The position numbers and the translations under genes are program-made. DNA of 20,503 nt. It comes from JAQGMO01 sp050954505. Its GTDB lineage: Bacteria; Pseudomonadota; Gammaproteobacteria; Burkholderiales; Burkholderiaceae_D. Of this stretch, positions 1 to 6,315 are shown one piece after another (position 1 is the stretch's first letter; every line of letters starts with the position of its first letter). The notes under the pieces were generated by a model, which was given only the letters and a program-made list of their open reading frames with translations, was not told the origin of the DNA and made no database searches. Location: assembly GCA_050954505.1 (NCBI GenBank), contig JBPBPY010000221.1:1-20503 (forward strand), in the 5' to 3' direction.

Positions 1-755
1 AGGTCGGCCAAAGCCTGGGTTTCTGGCAACGCCGGTAGTTCACTGATATTTCCATCAACGCTGGCAAATCGCGGCGACAGATTTCCCCACATGGAGGACA
101 AGCGTTTTCGAGCTATCGTCAATTCGTTCCTCGCTTGAAGGAGCTCCACTCGTACACCGGACTCGGCCACCTTGGCCTTCGTTTCTTCAACTGGCGAAGC
201 TTTTCCGGCACTAACCCGTTTGGACGCTGCCAAGCTGCCCCGGCGGGCCAGGTCAAGCGCATCTTGAGACAGCAAAACGCGTTCCTGCGCACCAAGTACA
301 TCGAAATAGTGGGTGATGGTCGTGGCCCGAATCTCAGCTTGCTTCATGCTCAAATCGGCATTTGCAGCGTCTCTACCGCGATCGGCGGCTTGAACTCTTG
401 CTTGGCGTTTCCCACCAAGCTCGATCGCCTGACTTAATTGAATCGTCGTTTCACGGGTTTCTTTGCGTGTGTCTTCCATACCGACAGCAATTTCGGGGTT
501 TGGCGGGACTCTAGCTTGTTGGACAGAGGCACCTGCCGCCTCAACTTCATACCGTGCAGCCGAAAGTTCCACATTGGTTCGCATTGCCAGAGCGAGTGCG
601 GCTTGCAGTGAGAGAATGCCATCCGGTTCGACGGCGGGTGCTTGGCGCCCTGTCATGATGGATGACTGTATTGATGACGGTTGGGTCGGCTGCTGGGCAT
701 ATAGATTGCCGACGCAGGACACCGCCAGCGATATTGGTATTAAAAAACGGACCAT
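1..755 (-). CDS. czcC: CzcC-like outer-membrane efflux protein (TolC family), 3' end outside window
   Basis: This is an open frame from an ATG at 755 to the left edge (251 codons, no stop), so only the N-terminal part is present. The product begins with a hydrophobic signal peptide (MVRFLIPISLAV...NLYAQQ), then SLQAALALAMRTNVELSAARYEVEAA, the usual start of the first TolC/OEP repeat. It continues as long amphipathic helices with QAIELGGKRQARV and ITHYFDVLGAQERVLLSQDALDLARR, characteristic of CzcC. In the family this is the trimeric outer-membrane channel of an RND Co/Zn/Cd efflux pump with CzcB and CzcA. The start is supported by GGAG 8 nt upstream; an in-frame ATG at 773 lacks a ribosome site. 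It lies 85 bp downstream of czcI on the same strand, the order of czcICBA operons. Metal specificity is inferred from that linkage. Confidence 0.9.
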   Translation of the reverse strand, partial: MVRFLIPISLAVSCVGNLYAQQPTQPSSIQSSIMTGRQAPAVEPDGILSLQAALALAMRTNVELSAARYEVEAAGASVQQARVPPNPEIAVGMEDTRKETRETTIQLSQAIELGGKRQARVQAADRGRDAANADLSMKQAEIRATTITHYFDVLGAQERVLLSQDALDLARRGSLAASKRVSAGKASPVEETKAKVAESGVRVELLQARNELTIARKRLSSMWGNLSPRFASVDGNISELPALPETQALAD

Positions 756-784
756 CGAATTCTCCAGATACATGGATAGGAATT

Positions 785-838
785 CGACGAGACATCTCCT
801 TGGTCTTAGGATTTAAAAAGGAAGGAACAGTCTCGTCG
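785..838 (-). promoter_or_regulatory. Inverted repeat in the czcI-czcC spacer
   Basis: CGACGAGAC (785-793) is repeated in perfect inverted form as GTCTCGTCG (830-838), separated by 36 nt. It fills almost the whole gap between the czcI stop and the czcC start, so on the operon transcript it could fold into a 9-bp stem. A strong Shine-Dalgarno-like AAGGAG at about 798-803 sits in the loop. It could act as an attenuator, processing site or stabiliser that sets czcI against czcC expression; this role is inference. Confidence 0.4.
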
Positions 839-840
839 CG

Positions 841-1185
841 CTAGGCAACGAGACGCCAATCAGGCACGGGTGGGGTATCCGGGATGTGGGAAGTGAAGCG
901 AACGATATTCGTTGCCCAATGTGTGACTAGCACCGGAATTGCGATGTCAGGCGTAAAAGAGGTCAATGGCGCGTGCGCCGCGAACTGGCAAACGCTGCAA
1001 TCACTATGGACCTTCACAAGCTTGTTTGAACCATTATCGTCACTCTTCTGCCCCTGATGTTGATGGACGTGGTGTCCGAAATGGGTGGACTGTTCTTTCT
1101 CATGCGTGCAATAAGCCACTGCCGCAGCCCAGGAGTACTGGACTGGCAGGACAATGAGCAAGAATATGAGCAGAAATTTTTTCAC
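841..1185 (-). CDS. czcI: CzcI-like periplasmic regulator of cation efflux
   Basis: The product (114 aa) begins VKKFLLIFLLIVLPVQYSWAAA, a clear signal peptide, followed by AYCTHEKEQSTHFGHHVHQHQ, a His-rich metal-binding-like stretch, and a CSVCQ motif. This matches CzcI, the small periplasmic protein that precedes czcC in Cupriavidus-type czc operons and is thought to modulate their induction. The GTG at 1185 is preferred because the signal peptide follows at once and a TATAAT box lies at 1212-1207. The frame is open upstream to a TTG at 1224, but that start would lie upstream of this -10. No good Shine-Dalgarno precedes the GTG, so the start is less sure than the identity. czcC follows in the same direction. 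Confidence 0.85.
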   Translation of the reverse strand: MKKFLLIFLLIVLPVQYSWAAAVAYCTHEKEQSTHFGHHVHQHQGQKSDDNGSNKLVKVHSDCSVCQFAAHAPLTSFTPDIAIPVLVTHWATNIVRFTSHIPDTPPVPDWRLVA

Positions 1186-1206
1186 GGTACGGATAATAGC
1201 ACTCGA

Positions 1207-1235
1207 ATTATATGCTGAAGACAAATTGCGACGAA
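1207..1235 (-). promoter_or_regulatory. Candidate promoter of czcI-czcC
   Basis: On the minus strand a perfect TATAAT (-10) occupies 1212-1207. The best -35 at 17-bp spacing is TTCGTC (1235-1230), which is weak. A weak -35 with a strong -10 fits an activator-controlled metal-resistance promoter. Transcription would start near 1200, about 15 nt before the chosen GTG. Confidence 0.4.
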
Positions 1236-1364
1236 ACTTGGTAGCGAAAGCTCAGGGTTTGCGCTCGACTTTTTTCCTTGTTGGATACGGCGAATATCAG
1301 CAAAAACATCAGAAGACGGTGCAAGTCATAAAGCATGGACGCGCTTCAGATGTGATTGGCTGAT

Positions 1365-1408
1365 ATTCGAGTGTTTCTCGAATTCAAGGTGAGCCCAGCC
1401 TCACCTTG
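1365..1408. repeat. Two tandem hairpins
   Basis: The first is ATTCGAG-TGTTT-CTCGAAT (1365-1383, 7-bp stem). One base later comes CAAGGTGAG-CCCAGC-CTCACCTTG (1385-1408, 9-bp perfect stem). Neither is followed by a T-run on either strand, so they are not standard intrinsic terminators. They may be operators or transcript-end structures left from a decayed gene. Confidence 0.5.
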
Positions 1409-1524
1409 CAGAAGCGTCAATGAATTGCTCGACCACCATATCGAGCAGGTTCAGGCCCAATGGCGCCCTCCTGGCTCAGCACCGGCAGGTGGTAGCTTGC
1501 CGGCACCAATGTGATGCTCTTGAA
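1401..1524 (-). pseudogene. Possible C-terminal relic of an unidentified gene
   Basis: On the minus strand, after an in-frame TAA at 1527-1525, the frame reads FKSITLVPASYHLPVLSQEG. If one surplus G in the GGG around 1453-1456 is skipped, it continues GLNLLDMVVEQFIDASAR and ends at TGA (1403-1401). The two halves look protein-like and join smoothly, which suggests the frameshifted tail of a lost gene. I do not recognise the family, and the stretch is short enough to be chance. Confidence 0.2.
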
Positions 1525-1544
1525 TTAACTGGTGAAAGCGGAAT

Positions 1545-1715
1545 ATGGCAGAATTTGAACAAGGAGGCACGTGCCAGAGCCCACCAGCACCGTCAGTCGG
1601 CGCTGTTGTTCACCAGGCGCCGGTACGGTCAAGCAATCAAGAAGATGCGCTGCGGCAAGCATCTGAAATCAGGGAGTATCCGCAGGCTATGCTGAAAAGT
1701 GGTAAAGCCAGCTAG
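1545..1715 (+). CDS. Possible small ORF, 56 aa, unrecognised
   Basis: An ATG at 1545 opens 56 codons ending in TAG at 1713-1715. The product starts MAEFEQGGTCQSPPAPSVG and continues with a polar helical part (NQEDALRQASEIREYPQAML). The start has GGTGAAAG about 6-12 nt upstream, a moderate ribosome site. The Ser/Pro-rich N-terminus resembles that of the kinase-like gene downstream, so it might be a truncated effector or a small partner. It could equally be a chance frame in non-coding DNA. Confidence 0.22.
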   Translation: MAEFEQGGTCQSPPAPSVGAVVHQAPVRSSNQEDALRQASEIREYPQAMLKSGKAS

Positions 1716-2023
1716 ACGCCAAGAAATCGCCTGTTCGACATCCACAGGGAAGCGTCAGCGGTTTCGAGCGATTCAAATGCGCCATTTGGAATGGAACCAA
1801 AACACGTGCCCCTCCACTTATTGCCATAACACCATGTTATTCAGCATTACAAGAATTACAGACTTTGCGATCAAGGGCAACAGCAGCGGGTGAGCGCACA
1901 AAATCCATTTCCCATTCAAGGAATGTGTTAACGACCTGCAAACAAACACTCAAAAAGAATGATCGAAGGTTTTCCTCAACCTGCTTCTCCACTATCAATC
2001 ATCCGATTTCAGAACGGGCCAGC

Positions 2024-2908
2024 ATGTCCAGAATTCCCGCAAACTCATTCAACCCTGCGTATTCCGGAAATACAGCCATACCTCGACCCGATATCTCAAG
2101 ATCTGAGAATACGTCACACCCGGCACCGGCAATCGGCAATGCGCCAACCCAAATCAATAGTCAGCATCGTGCACGGCAAGCGGCGCCGGTTTCCCGGCAT
2201 GTCTATTCTGCCGATGATCCTTCGATTGTGCCTCTTGGCACGGGCGACCCTGACCGGCTTTTCAAAAAGATGGCACCGGATGGCGTGACCGTCGAGTGTG
2301 TCTTGAAAATCATGCCACGCGACGAACTTTGCCGAAACCTGGCAACGGGAGCGGTTGCCACCTTGCTTGGTTGGCCAGTGGTCGCTCCCCAGCATGCTGC
2401 GATCTACGGTGATCAGCAAGCGCTGAAAATGCCTTTCGTGACTGGCGTTTTTGCTCGGTCGCAGTGGGCTGATCAGCTGGCAACAGGCACCGTGCGGCGC
2501 GACCTGACCCGGTTGCAAATCCTGGATCTTCTGACAGTGCAGACCGACAGGAATATAACGAATGTCTTGATCGATACCGGGCGCGTTGCCAATCCGGTTT
2601 GCGCAATCGACCACGAATACAGTTTTCTTGCCTCTGCAATGGAAGAAACCCGGGAGCGCATCCCCACGGTGATCGACAGCGATATGCAGGCGAAATTATC
2701 CACCCTGTCCCCGCAAGGATTGATTTCTTCCTTGCGGCCTTACCTTGGCAGGGAGGAAATCAGCATGACCTTGGCGCAGCTCTCTTTTTTGCAAAACCAC
2801 TTTTCAGGCAATCACCAAACGCGCATCATTGACCCACAGGAATGGCAAAACATTCATCCAACTCAATTTCAAGGCAGCTACGCGGGATTTGATTTCTTCG
2901 ATAACTGA
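2024..2908 (+). CDS. Atypical kinase-like protein (PI-kinase/HopBF1-like fold), candidate secreted effector
   Basis: The 294-aa product has a polar, Ser/Pro/Asn-rich N-terminus (about residues 1-65) with no signal peptide. A compact domain follows with kinase hallmarks: a Gly-containing loop (VPLGTGDPDRLF); VLKIMP with K95 as likely ATP-binding lysine; a helix (RDELCRNLATGAVATLLGW); a hinge-like LKMPFVTGV; a catalytic loop TDRNITN (D175, N180); and AIDHEYSF (D196) in the place of DFG. The DRNxxN...IDH pattern is typical of PI3/4-kinase-like and HopBF1-like kinases, several of which are type III or IV effectors. The C-terminal ~70 residues are helical and unassigned. The ATG at 2024 is chosen because residues encoded upstream (open to 1706, TTG at 1865) look non-coding; no good Shine-Dalgarno precedes it. 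It stands alone in a lower-GC stretch, suggesting transfer. The effector role and substrate are inference. Confidence 0.6.
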   Translation: MSRIPANSFNPAYSGNTAIPRPDISRSENTSHPAPAIGNAPTQINSQHRARQAAPVSRHVYSADDPSIVPLGTGDPDRLFKKMAPDGVTVECVLKIMPRDELCRNLATGAVATLLGWPVVAPQHAAIYGDQQALKMPFVTGVFARSQWADQLATGTVRRDLTRLQILDLLTVQTDRNITNVLIDTGRVANPVCAIDHEYSFLASAMEETRERIPTVIDSDMQAKLSTLSPQGLISSLRPYLGREEISMTLAQLSFLQNHFSGNHQTRIIDPQEWQNIHPTQFQGSYAGFDFFDN

Positions 2909-3022
2909 TCAACACCTTTTCTTGCCAACCCCTGGCGTGTCAGGACATGCTGCCAGACCCATCATCAAAGGTTTGGCGAGCGACATCCGTACCAAGCAAA
3001 TTTGAAAAACTGCACTTGCATG

Positions 3023-3036
3023 GTGTCGTACGACAC
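3023..3036. promoter_or_regulatory. Perfect 14-bp palindrome between convergent genes
   Basis: GTGTCGTACGACAC is self-complementary over all 14 bases and sits in the 198-bp gap between the ends of the kinase-like gene and the LysR gene. It resembles the operator of a dimeric repressor, but no gene starts nearby. I saw no convincing intrinsic terminator in this gap. Confidence 0.35.
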
Positions 3037-3106
3037 ACTGTTTCGAACCTTTCTGCGCTTCACATTTTTTGATACAAATTTCGCGAATGAACCGGACTGG
3101 CAAGAA

Positions 3107-3985
3107 TCAAATTTTTTCCAACAAAAACTTGATGACTTCACGCATCTGAATGCTGCGATGTTTGCGGCCGGGCACCAGGATCAGGATCGGTGCGCTTTCA
3201 AAGGACCATTCGGGCAACACCCTGACCAGCGAGCCCTTCTTTATCGAAGACCTGATGTCCCATTCAGAACGCAGCAGCAATCCATGGCCATCTTCTGCCC
3301 ACTGTCGGGCCACACTGCCGTCGTTACTGATCATTGCCGGTTCGATGCGCAGCGTACGGCGCATGGATTGTTTGCGCACATTCCATAACGTCACGTCTTC
3401 ATTGTTTTCCCGAATCGACAAGCATCTGTGAGCAAGCAGGTCATCTGGCGTGGACGGAATACTGGCAGTTTTCAAATAGTCTGGACTGCCGCAGAGCCAC
3501 CGTTCATTTTTTGCCAATGTCCGTGCGACCCATTCCGAATCGTTGATACGTCCAATGTGAACCACGGCATCGCTGTCATGGCGGTCTTGCCATGGTGCTT
3601 CGCGCAGGTACAGATGCAATGCCAGCTCGGAATGCTGCCTGCCAAACTGCGACAGCAGCGGCGCAATGCGCTCTCGGCCATAACCGAAGGGCGCAACGAT
3701 CCTGAAGGTGCCACGCAGTTGCGCCTGTGGATGCTGGAATGACGCCGGCAATGCTTCAAGCTGGTCGAGCAGGACAGCACACTCGGCCGCAAAACGCCTG
3801 CCCTCTGCGGTCAGGCTCAAACGCCGCGCATCGCGATTGGCCAACTGTATGCCCAGTGTCGCCTCCAGTTTGCGCAGTCGGGTGGACAGGGCCGGCGGTG
3901 ATACGTTGAGCGCCCGTGCAGTCGCGCTTAATGATTCCGAGCGCGCCAATGTCACAGTCATGCGTAAATCTTCTATGGCAAGCAT
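3107..3985 (-). CDS. LysR-family transcriptional regulator
   Basis: The product has the N-terminal winged HTH of the LysR family (IEDLRMTVTLARSESLSATA, then ALNVSPPALSTRLRKLEATL) followed by the LysR substrate-binding domain (GTFRIVAPFGYGRERIAPLL near residue 90, DAVVHIG, GHGLLLRSEWDI) to the C-terminus. The start MLAIEDLR at 3985 puts the HTH at the usual place and gives 292 aa, with AGG 3-5 nt upstream. An upstream ATG at 4033 would add 16 residues and give 308 aa; it cannot be excluded. The gene is divergent from the TSUP transporter with 179 bp between, the common LysR layout, so it probably regulates that transporter and itself. The inducer is unknown. Confidence 0.9.
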   Translation of the reverse strand: MLAIEDLRMTVTLARSESLSATARALNVSPPALSTRLRKLEATLGIQLANRDARRLSLTAEGRRFAAECAVLLDQLEALPASFQHPQAQLRGTFRIVAPFGYGRERIAPLLSQFGRQHSELALHLYLREAPWQDRHDSDAVVHIGRINDSEWVARTLAKNERWLCGSPDYLKTASIPSTPDDLLAHRCLSIRENNEDVTLWNVRKQSMRRTLRIEPAMISNDGSVARQWAEDGHGLLLRSEWDIRSSIKKGSLVRVLPEWSFESAPILILVPGRKHRSIQMREVIKFLLEKI

Positions 3986-4164
3986 GAACCTGAGATTAAG
4001 GATTGATGATGCTTTATTTAACCATGAACGCATGTTCTTCGATTAAATTACCAACTTGCAAGCATTTGCGTTTGCCTTGCTGACCCGGCTTCATGTCGAT
4101 TGTCACCCTCCGTGGCAGAGGTCGACATCGGGATTGCAGCCAGTTTACCGACACGGAATCAACC

Positions 4165-4917
4165 ATGGAACTCACTGTTCAACTCATTTTATTATTCTTC
4201 GTGGTGGCGATGGTCGCCGGCTGTGTCGATGCAATTGCCGGCGGCGGCGGTTTGATCACCATTCCCGTCCTGCTTGCGGCTGGCTTGCCTCCCGCCTTGG
4301 CAATTGCAACGAACAAGCTGGGCGGCGTGGCCGGAACGTTTTCAGCCACCATGCATTTTGTTCGAATCGGCGAGATCAAGCTGAACCGGATCTTTTACCT
4401 GGTGCCGCCGACTTTTCTGGGTGCGGTACTGGGCGGCTTCGCGCTGACGAAAATCGATGGGTCTTTCCTGGCACTGCTGGTGCCATTCCTGCTGGTAGGA
4501 TTTTCTACCTACTTCCTGTTTTCGCCCAACATCGGCACCCTGGATAAAAAGCAGAAGCTGTCCCTGGTGGTCTTTGGCCTGACCATGGCGCCGCTGATTG
4601 GTTTCTATGATGGTTTTTTCGGGCCAGGAACAGGCACCTTCTTTTGTCTGGCATTTACGCTCTTGCTTGGCTTTAATATCGTGAAAGCGACAGCGCATGC
4701 AAAGCTGTTGAATCTTGCCAGCAATTTTTCTGCGCTGCTTTTTTTCATCCTGCACGGTTCCATCCTGTGGAACGTCGGCATCGTCATGATGCTGGGCCAG
4801 TTCATCGGCGGCTACCTCGGAGCCCGATTGGTCGTGAAAAATGGCACGAAATTGATCAAAGGGATCATGGTCGTTGTGGCTGTTGCGCTATCGGTAAAAA
4901 TGGTGATGTACCGGTGA
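4165..4917 (+). CDS. TSUP (TauE/SafE) family membrane transporter, YfcA-like
   Basis: The 250-aa product is almost entirely hydrophobic, with about eight membrane segments, and shows the two-fold internal repeat of the family. The first half has DAIAGGGGLITIPVLLAAGL and ATNKLGG; the second has DGFFGPGTGTFF and ATAHAKLLNLASN. Families of this kind move anions such as sulfite, sulfoacetate or other organosulfur compounds, or remain uncharacterised (E. coli YfcA). The ATG at 4165 is chosen because GGA lies 8 nt upstream and it starts the first membrane segment; the frame is open back to 4093, but those residues are polar and atypical. The divergent LysR gene probably controls it. The substrate cannot be told from sequence. 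Confidence 0.9.
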   Translation: MELTVQLILLFFVVAMVAGCVDAIAGGGGLITIPVLLAAGLPPALAIATNKLGGVAGTFSATMHFVRIGEIKLNRIFYLVPPTFLGAVLGGFALTKIDGSFLALLVPFLLVGFSTYFLFSPNIGTLDKKQKLSLVVFGLTMAPLIGFYDGFFGPGTGTFFCLAFTLLLGFNIVKATAHAKLLNLASNFSALLFFILHGSILWNVGIVMMLGQFIGGYLGARLVVKNGTKLIKGIMVVVAVALSVKMVMYR

Positions 4918-5127
4918 CCAGCGCTTTACTGTGTTTTTCCAATGGCGGTTCCTGAGCCGAAGCAGCATGAATTGCCATACAGGACATGGGGTCACGTGTC
5001 AGCGTGCCAGCGGCTTCTCTCCAATACAGTGACTGCACAATGGGTAGCAGCCGTTCCACGATTGCCTGGCCAATGCCATACGTTGGCGTTGATAACAACT
5101 GATGCCGGTGCTCCAAGACAAATTTTG

Positions 5128-5151
5128 AACGAAAAGGCGAAGCGTTTCGTT
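5128..5151. promoter_or_regulatory. Inverted repeat, candidate operator of the TA operon
   Basis: AACGAAA (5128-5134) and TTTCGTT (5145-5151) form perfect 7-bp arms around a 10-nt spacer, just upstream of the candidate -35 box. TA operons are usually repressed by their DNA-binding antitoxin, so this is a plausible binding site for the HTH protein. This is inference from position. Confidence 0.35.
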
Positions 5152-5153
5152 TA

Positions 5154-5182
5154 TTGCGTTTGTCTTCCAGTTCGATTAAAGT
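5154..5182 (+). promoter_or_regulatory. Candidate promoter of the TA operon
   Basis: TTGCGT (5154-5159), a 17-bp spacer and TAAAGT (5177-5182) give a moderate sigma-70 match. The predicted start lies about 40 nt before the antitoxin start codon. Confidence 0.4.
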
Positions 5183-5233
5183 TGGTGACACCTGCCTGCA
5201 ATGCAGTTATCGCACAGTACTTCGGAGACAATG

Positions 5234-5698
5234 ATGATTGATACTAACTCTATGCGCGCAACTCTTCCAGGCGCAAAGGACATTGCGGCAGCGTTGGCGT
5301 CGAGTCGCCAACTAACTTCCTTCATTTCAACTGAAACTATCACCCAACGCGTCGAATTGATCAACGATGCGCAGCAACGGGAAGTGATTGAATTGCCAAT
5401 GATTGCGCTACGCCTGCTTAATCAAATTCTCATTGAATTAGCATCGGGTCATTCCGTCAAGGTAGTGCCCATTTATGCAGAGCTGACAACGCAGGAAGGC
5501 GCCGATATGCTCAACATCTCGCGGCCTCATTTAATAAAACTGCTGGAAAGTGGTGCGCTACCGTACACAAAAACTGGGCGGCACAGGAGGGTCAAATTTG
5601 CCGACTTGATGCATTACAAAGAACAGCGTGAACAAATCAGCCATGACGCCATGGATGCATTAGCGGCTCAAGCGCAAGAGTTGGGACTAGGATACTGA
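5234..5698 (+). CDS. Excisionase-type HTH protein, antitoxin of a PIN toxin
   Basis: The product is about 154 aa. Residues ~1-84 are helical with no recognised family. Residues ~85-130 form a MerR/excisionase-like HTH (HTH_17): LTTQEGADMLNISRPHLIKL, then LLESGALPYTKTGRHRRVKF and ADLMHYKEQRE. Two ATGs are adjacent (5231, 5234); GGAG at 5224-5227 is better spaced from the second. The stop TGA overlaps the ATG of the downstream PIN gene by one base (TGATG), so the pair is translationally coupled. HTH_17 proteins in front of PIN_3-type ribonucleases form a recurrent VapBC-like toxin-antitoxin arrangement. Here it would neutralise the toxin and repress the operon. The antitoxin role is inferred from the family and the overlap. 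Confidence 0.8.
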   Translation: MIDTNSMRATLPGAKDIAAALASSRQLTSFISTETITQRVELINDAQQREVIELPMIALRLLNQILIELASGHSVKVVPIYAELTTQEGADMLNISRPHLIKLLESGALPYTKTGRHRRVKFADLMHYKEQREQISHDAMDALAAQAQELGLGY

Positions 5699-6312
5699 TG
5701 GGTCAATCAGCATTTACGGTTTTATATGACGCAAATGTTTTGTACCCCGCCCCGTTGCGAAACTTTCTGATGCATCTTGCCCTGACTGGCGTTTATCGCG
5801 CCCATTGGTCAGGACAAATACAAGAAGAATGGAAACGTAATCTTCTCATCAATCGTCCAGAACTTAATCGAGAACAGCTCAATCGTACATCGTTGTTGAT
5901 GGATTTGGCGTTACCTGATGCGCTTGTTATCGGGTATGAACCCTTGATTGAACAAGTTCAACTTCCAGATATTAACGATCGACATGTACTTGCAGCTGCA
6001 ATCAAAAGTAACGCGACCAGCATCATTACGTTCAACTTGAAGGATTTCCCATCTGTTTACCTGCAACCATACGATATTGAAGCGTTGCATCCAGACGATT
6101 TCATTGTCCTTGTATGGAACTTGAACCGAACGGCTGTTGTTGAAGCTGCGCGGCGCCAAAGAGCATCATTGGAAAAACCCGCATCGGAATGTGCAAGAAT
6201 ACTTGAACATTTTGCTGGAGCAGAAGCTTTCTCAAACAGTGAAACTGCTTTCGCAATTTTCAGTCATGATTTAATGTACTCATTCAAAAAATTTTGCCTC
6301 CAGGTTAATTGA
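5698..6312 (+). CDS. PIN-domain protein (PIN_3 type), toxin of an HTH/PIN pair
   Basis: The 204-aa product has a PIN ribonuclease domain in residues ~6-125. VLYDANVLYP carries the first acidic residue (D11), IQEEWKRNLL gives E43/E44, LPDINDRHVLAAA gives D91/D94, and ITFNLKDFP gives D116, a complete metal-binding acidic set, so it should be active. It is longer than typical VapC (~130-150 aa); the extra ~75 C-terminal residues are helical and end in FKKFCLQVN. The start ATG overlaps the antitoxin stop. PIN toxins cleave RNA, often tRNA or rRNA; the target here is unknown. The gene ends 3 bp from the end of the convergent helicase gene, with no room for a separate terminator. Confidence 0.85.
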   Translation: MGQSAFTVLYDANVLYPAPLRNFLMHLALTGVYRAHWSGQIQEEWKRNLLINRPELNREQLNRTSLLMDLALPDALVIGYEPLIEQVQLPDINDRHVLAAAIKSNATSIITFNLKDFPSVYLQPYDIEALHPDDFIVLVWNLNRTAVVEAARRQRASLEKPASECARILEHFAGAEAFSNSETAFAIFSHDLMYSFKKFCLQVN

Positions 6313-6315
6313 ACT

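Larger units (their letters stand above)
1225..2023. other. Long, mostly gene-free accessory stretch
   Basis: About 800 bp between the divergent czcI and kinase-like genes hold no recognisable full gene. Base composition is lower in GC than in the housekeeping genes to the right. Within it are two adjacent hairpins (1365-1408), a possible minus-strand C-terminal gene relic (1401-1524), a 56-codon ORF (1545-1715) and a 10-bp palindrome GGCACGTGCC (1566-1575). The frame of the kinase-like gene is open back to 1706 but has no good start there. It probably contains that gene's promoter, which I could not pinpoint. Confidence 0.6.
4918..5233. other. Intergenic region upstream of the toxin-antitoxin operon
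   Basis: About 315 bp between the TSUP gene and the antitoxin gene. It holds a candidate promoter and inverted repeat at its right end. The minus-strand frame across about 4960-5100 (TYGIGQAIVERLLPIVQSLY) looks weakly protein-like but has no start, family match or continuation. I see no terminator for the TSUP gene. Confidence 0.5.

Noticed and set aside
547..795. Minus-strand ORF starting at an ATG directly after AAGGAG
   Set aside because: It overlaps czcC in another frame, the spacing between AAGGAG and ATG is zero, and the product is not protein-like.
1561..1664. GTG start after a perfect AAGGAGG
   Set aside because: Only 3 nt separate the site and the GTG, and the 31-codon product looks random.
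1699..1800. hrp-type TTCG direct repeat before the kinase-like gene
   Set aside because: Two TTCG boxes are present (1734-1737, 1763-1766), but their spacing is 25 nt, not the 16 nt of the known Burkholderiales motif.
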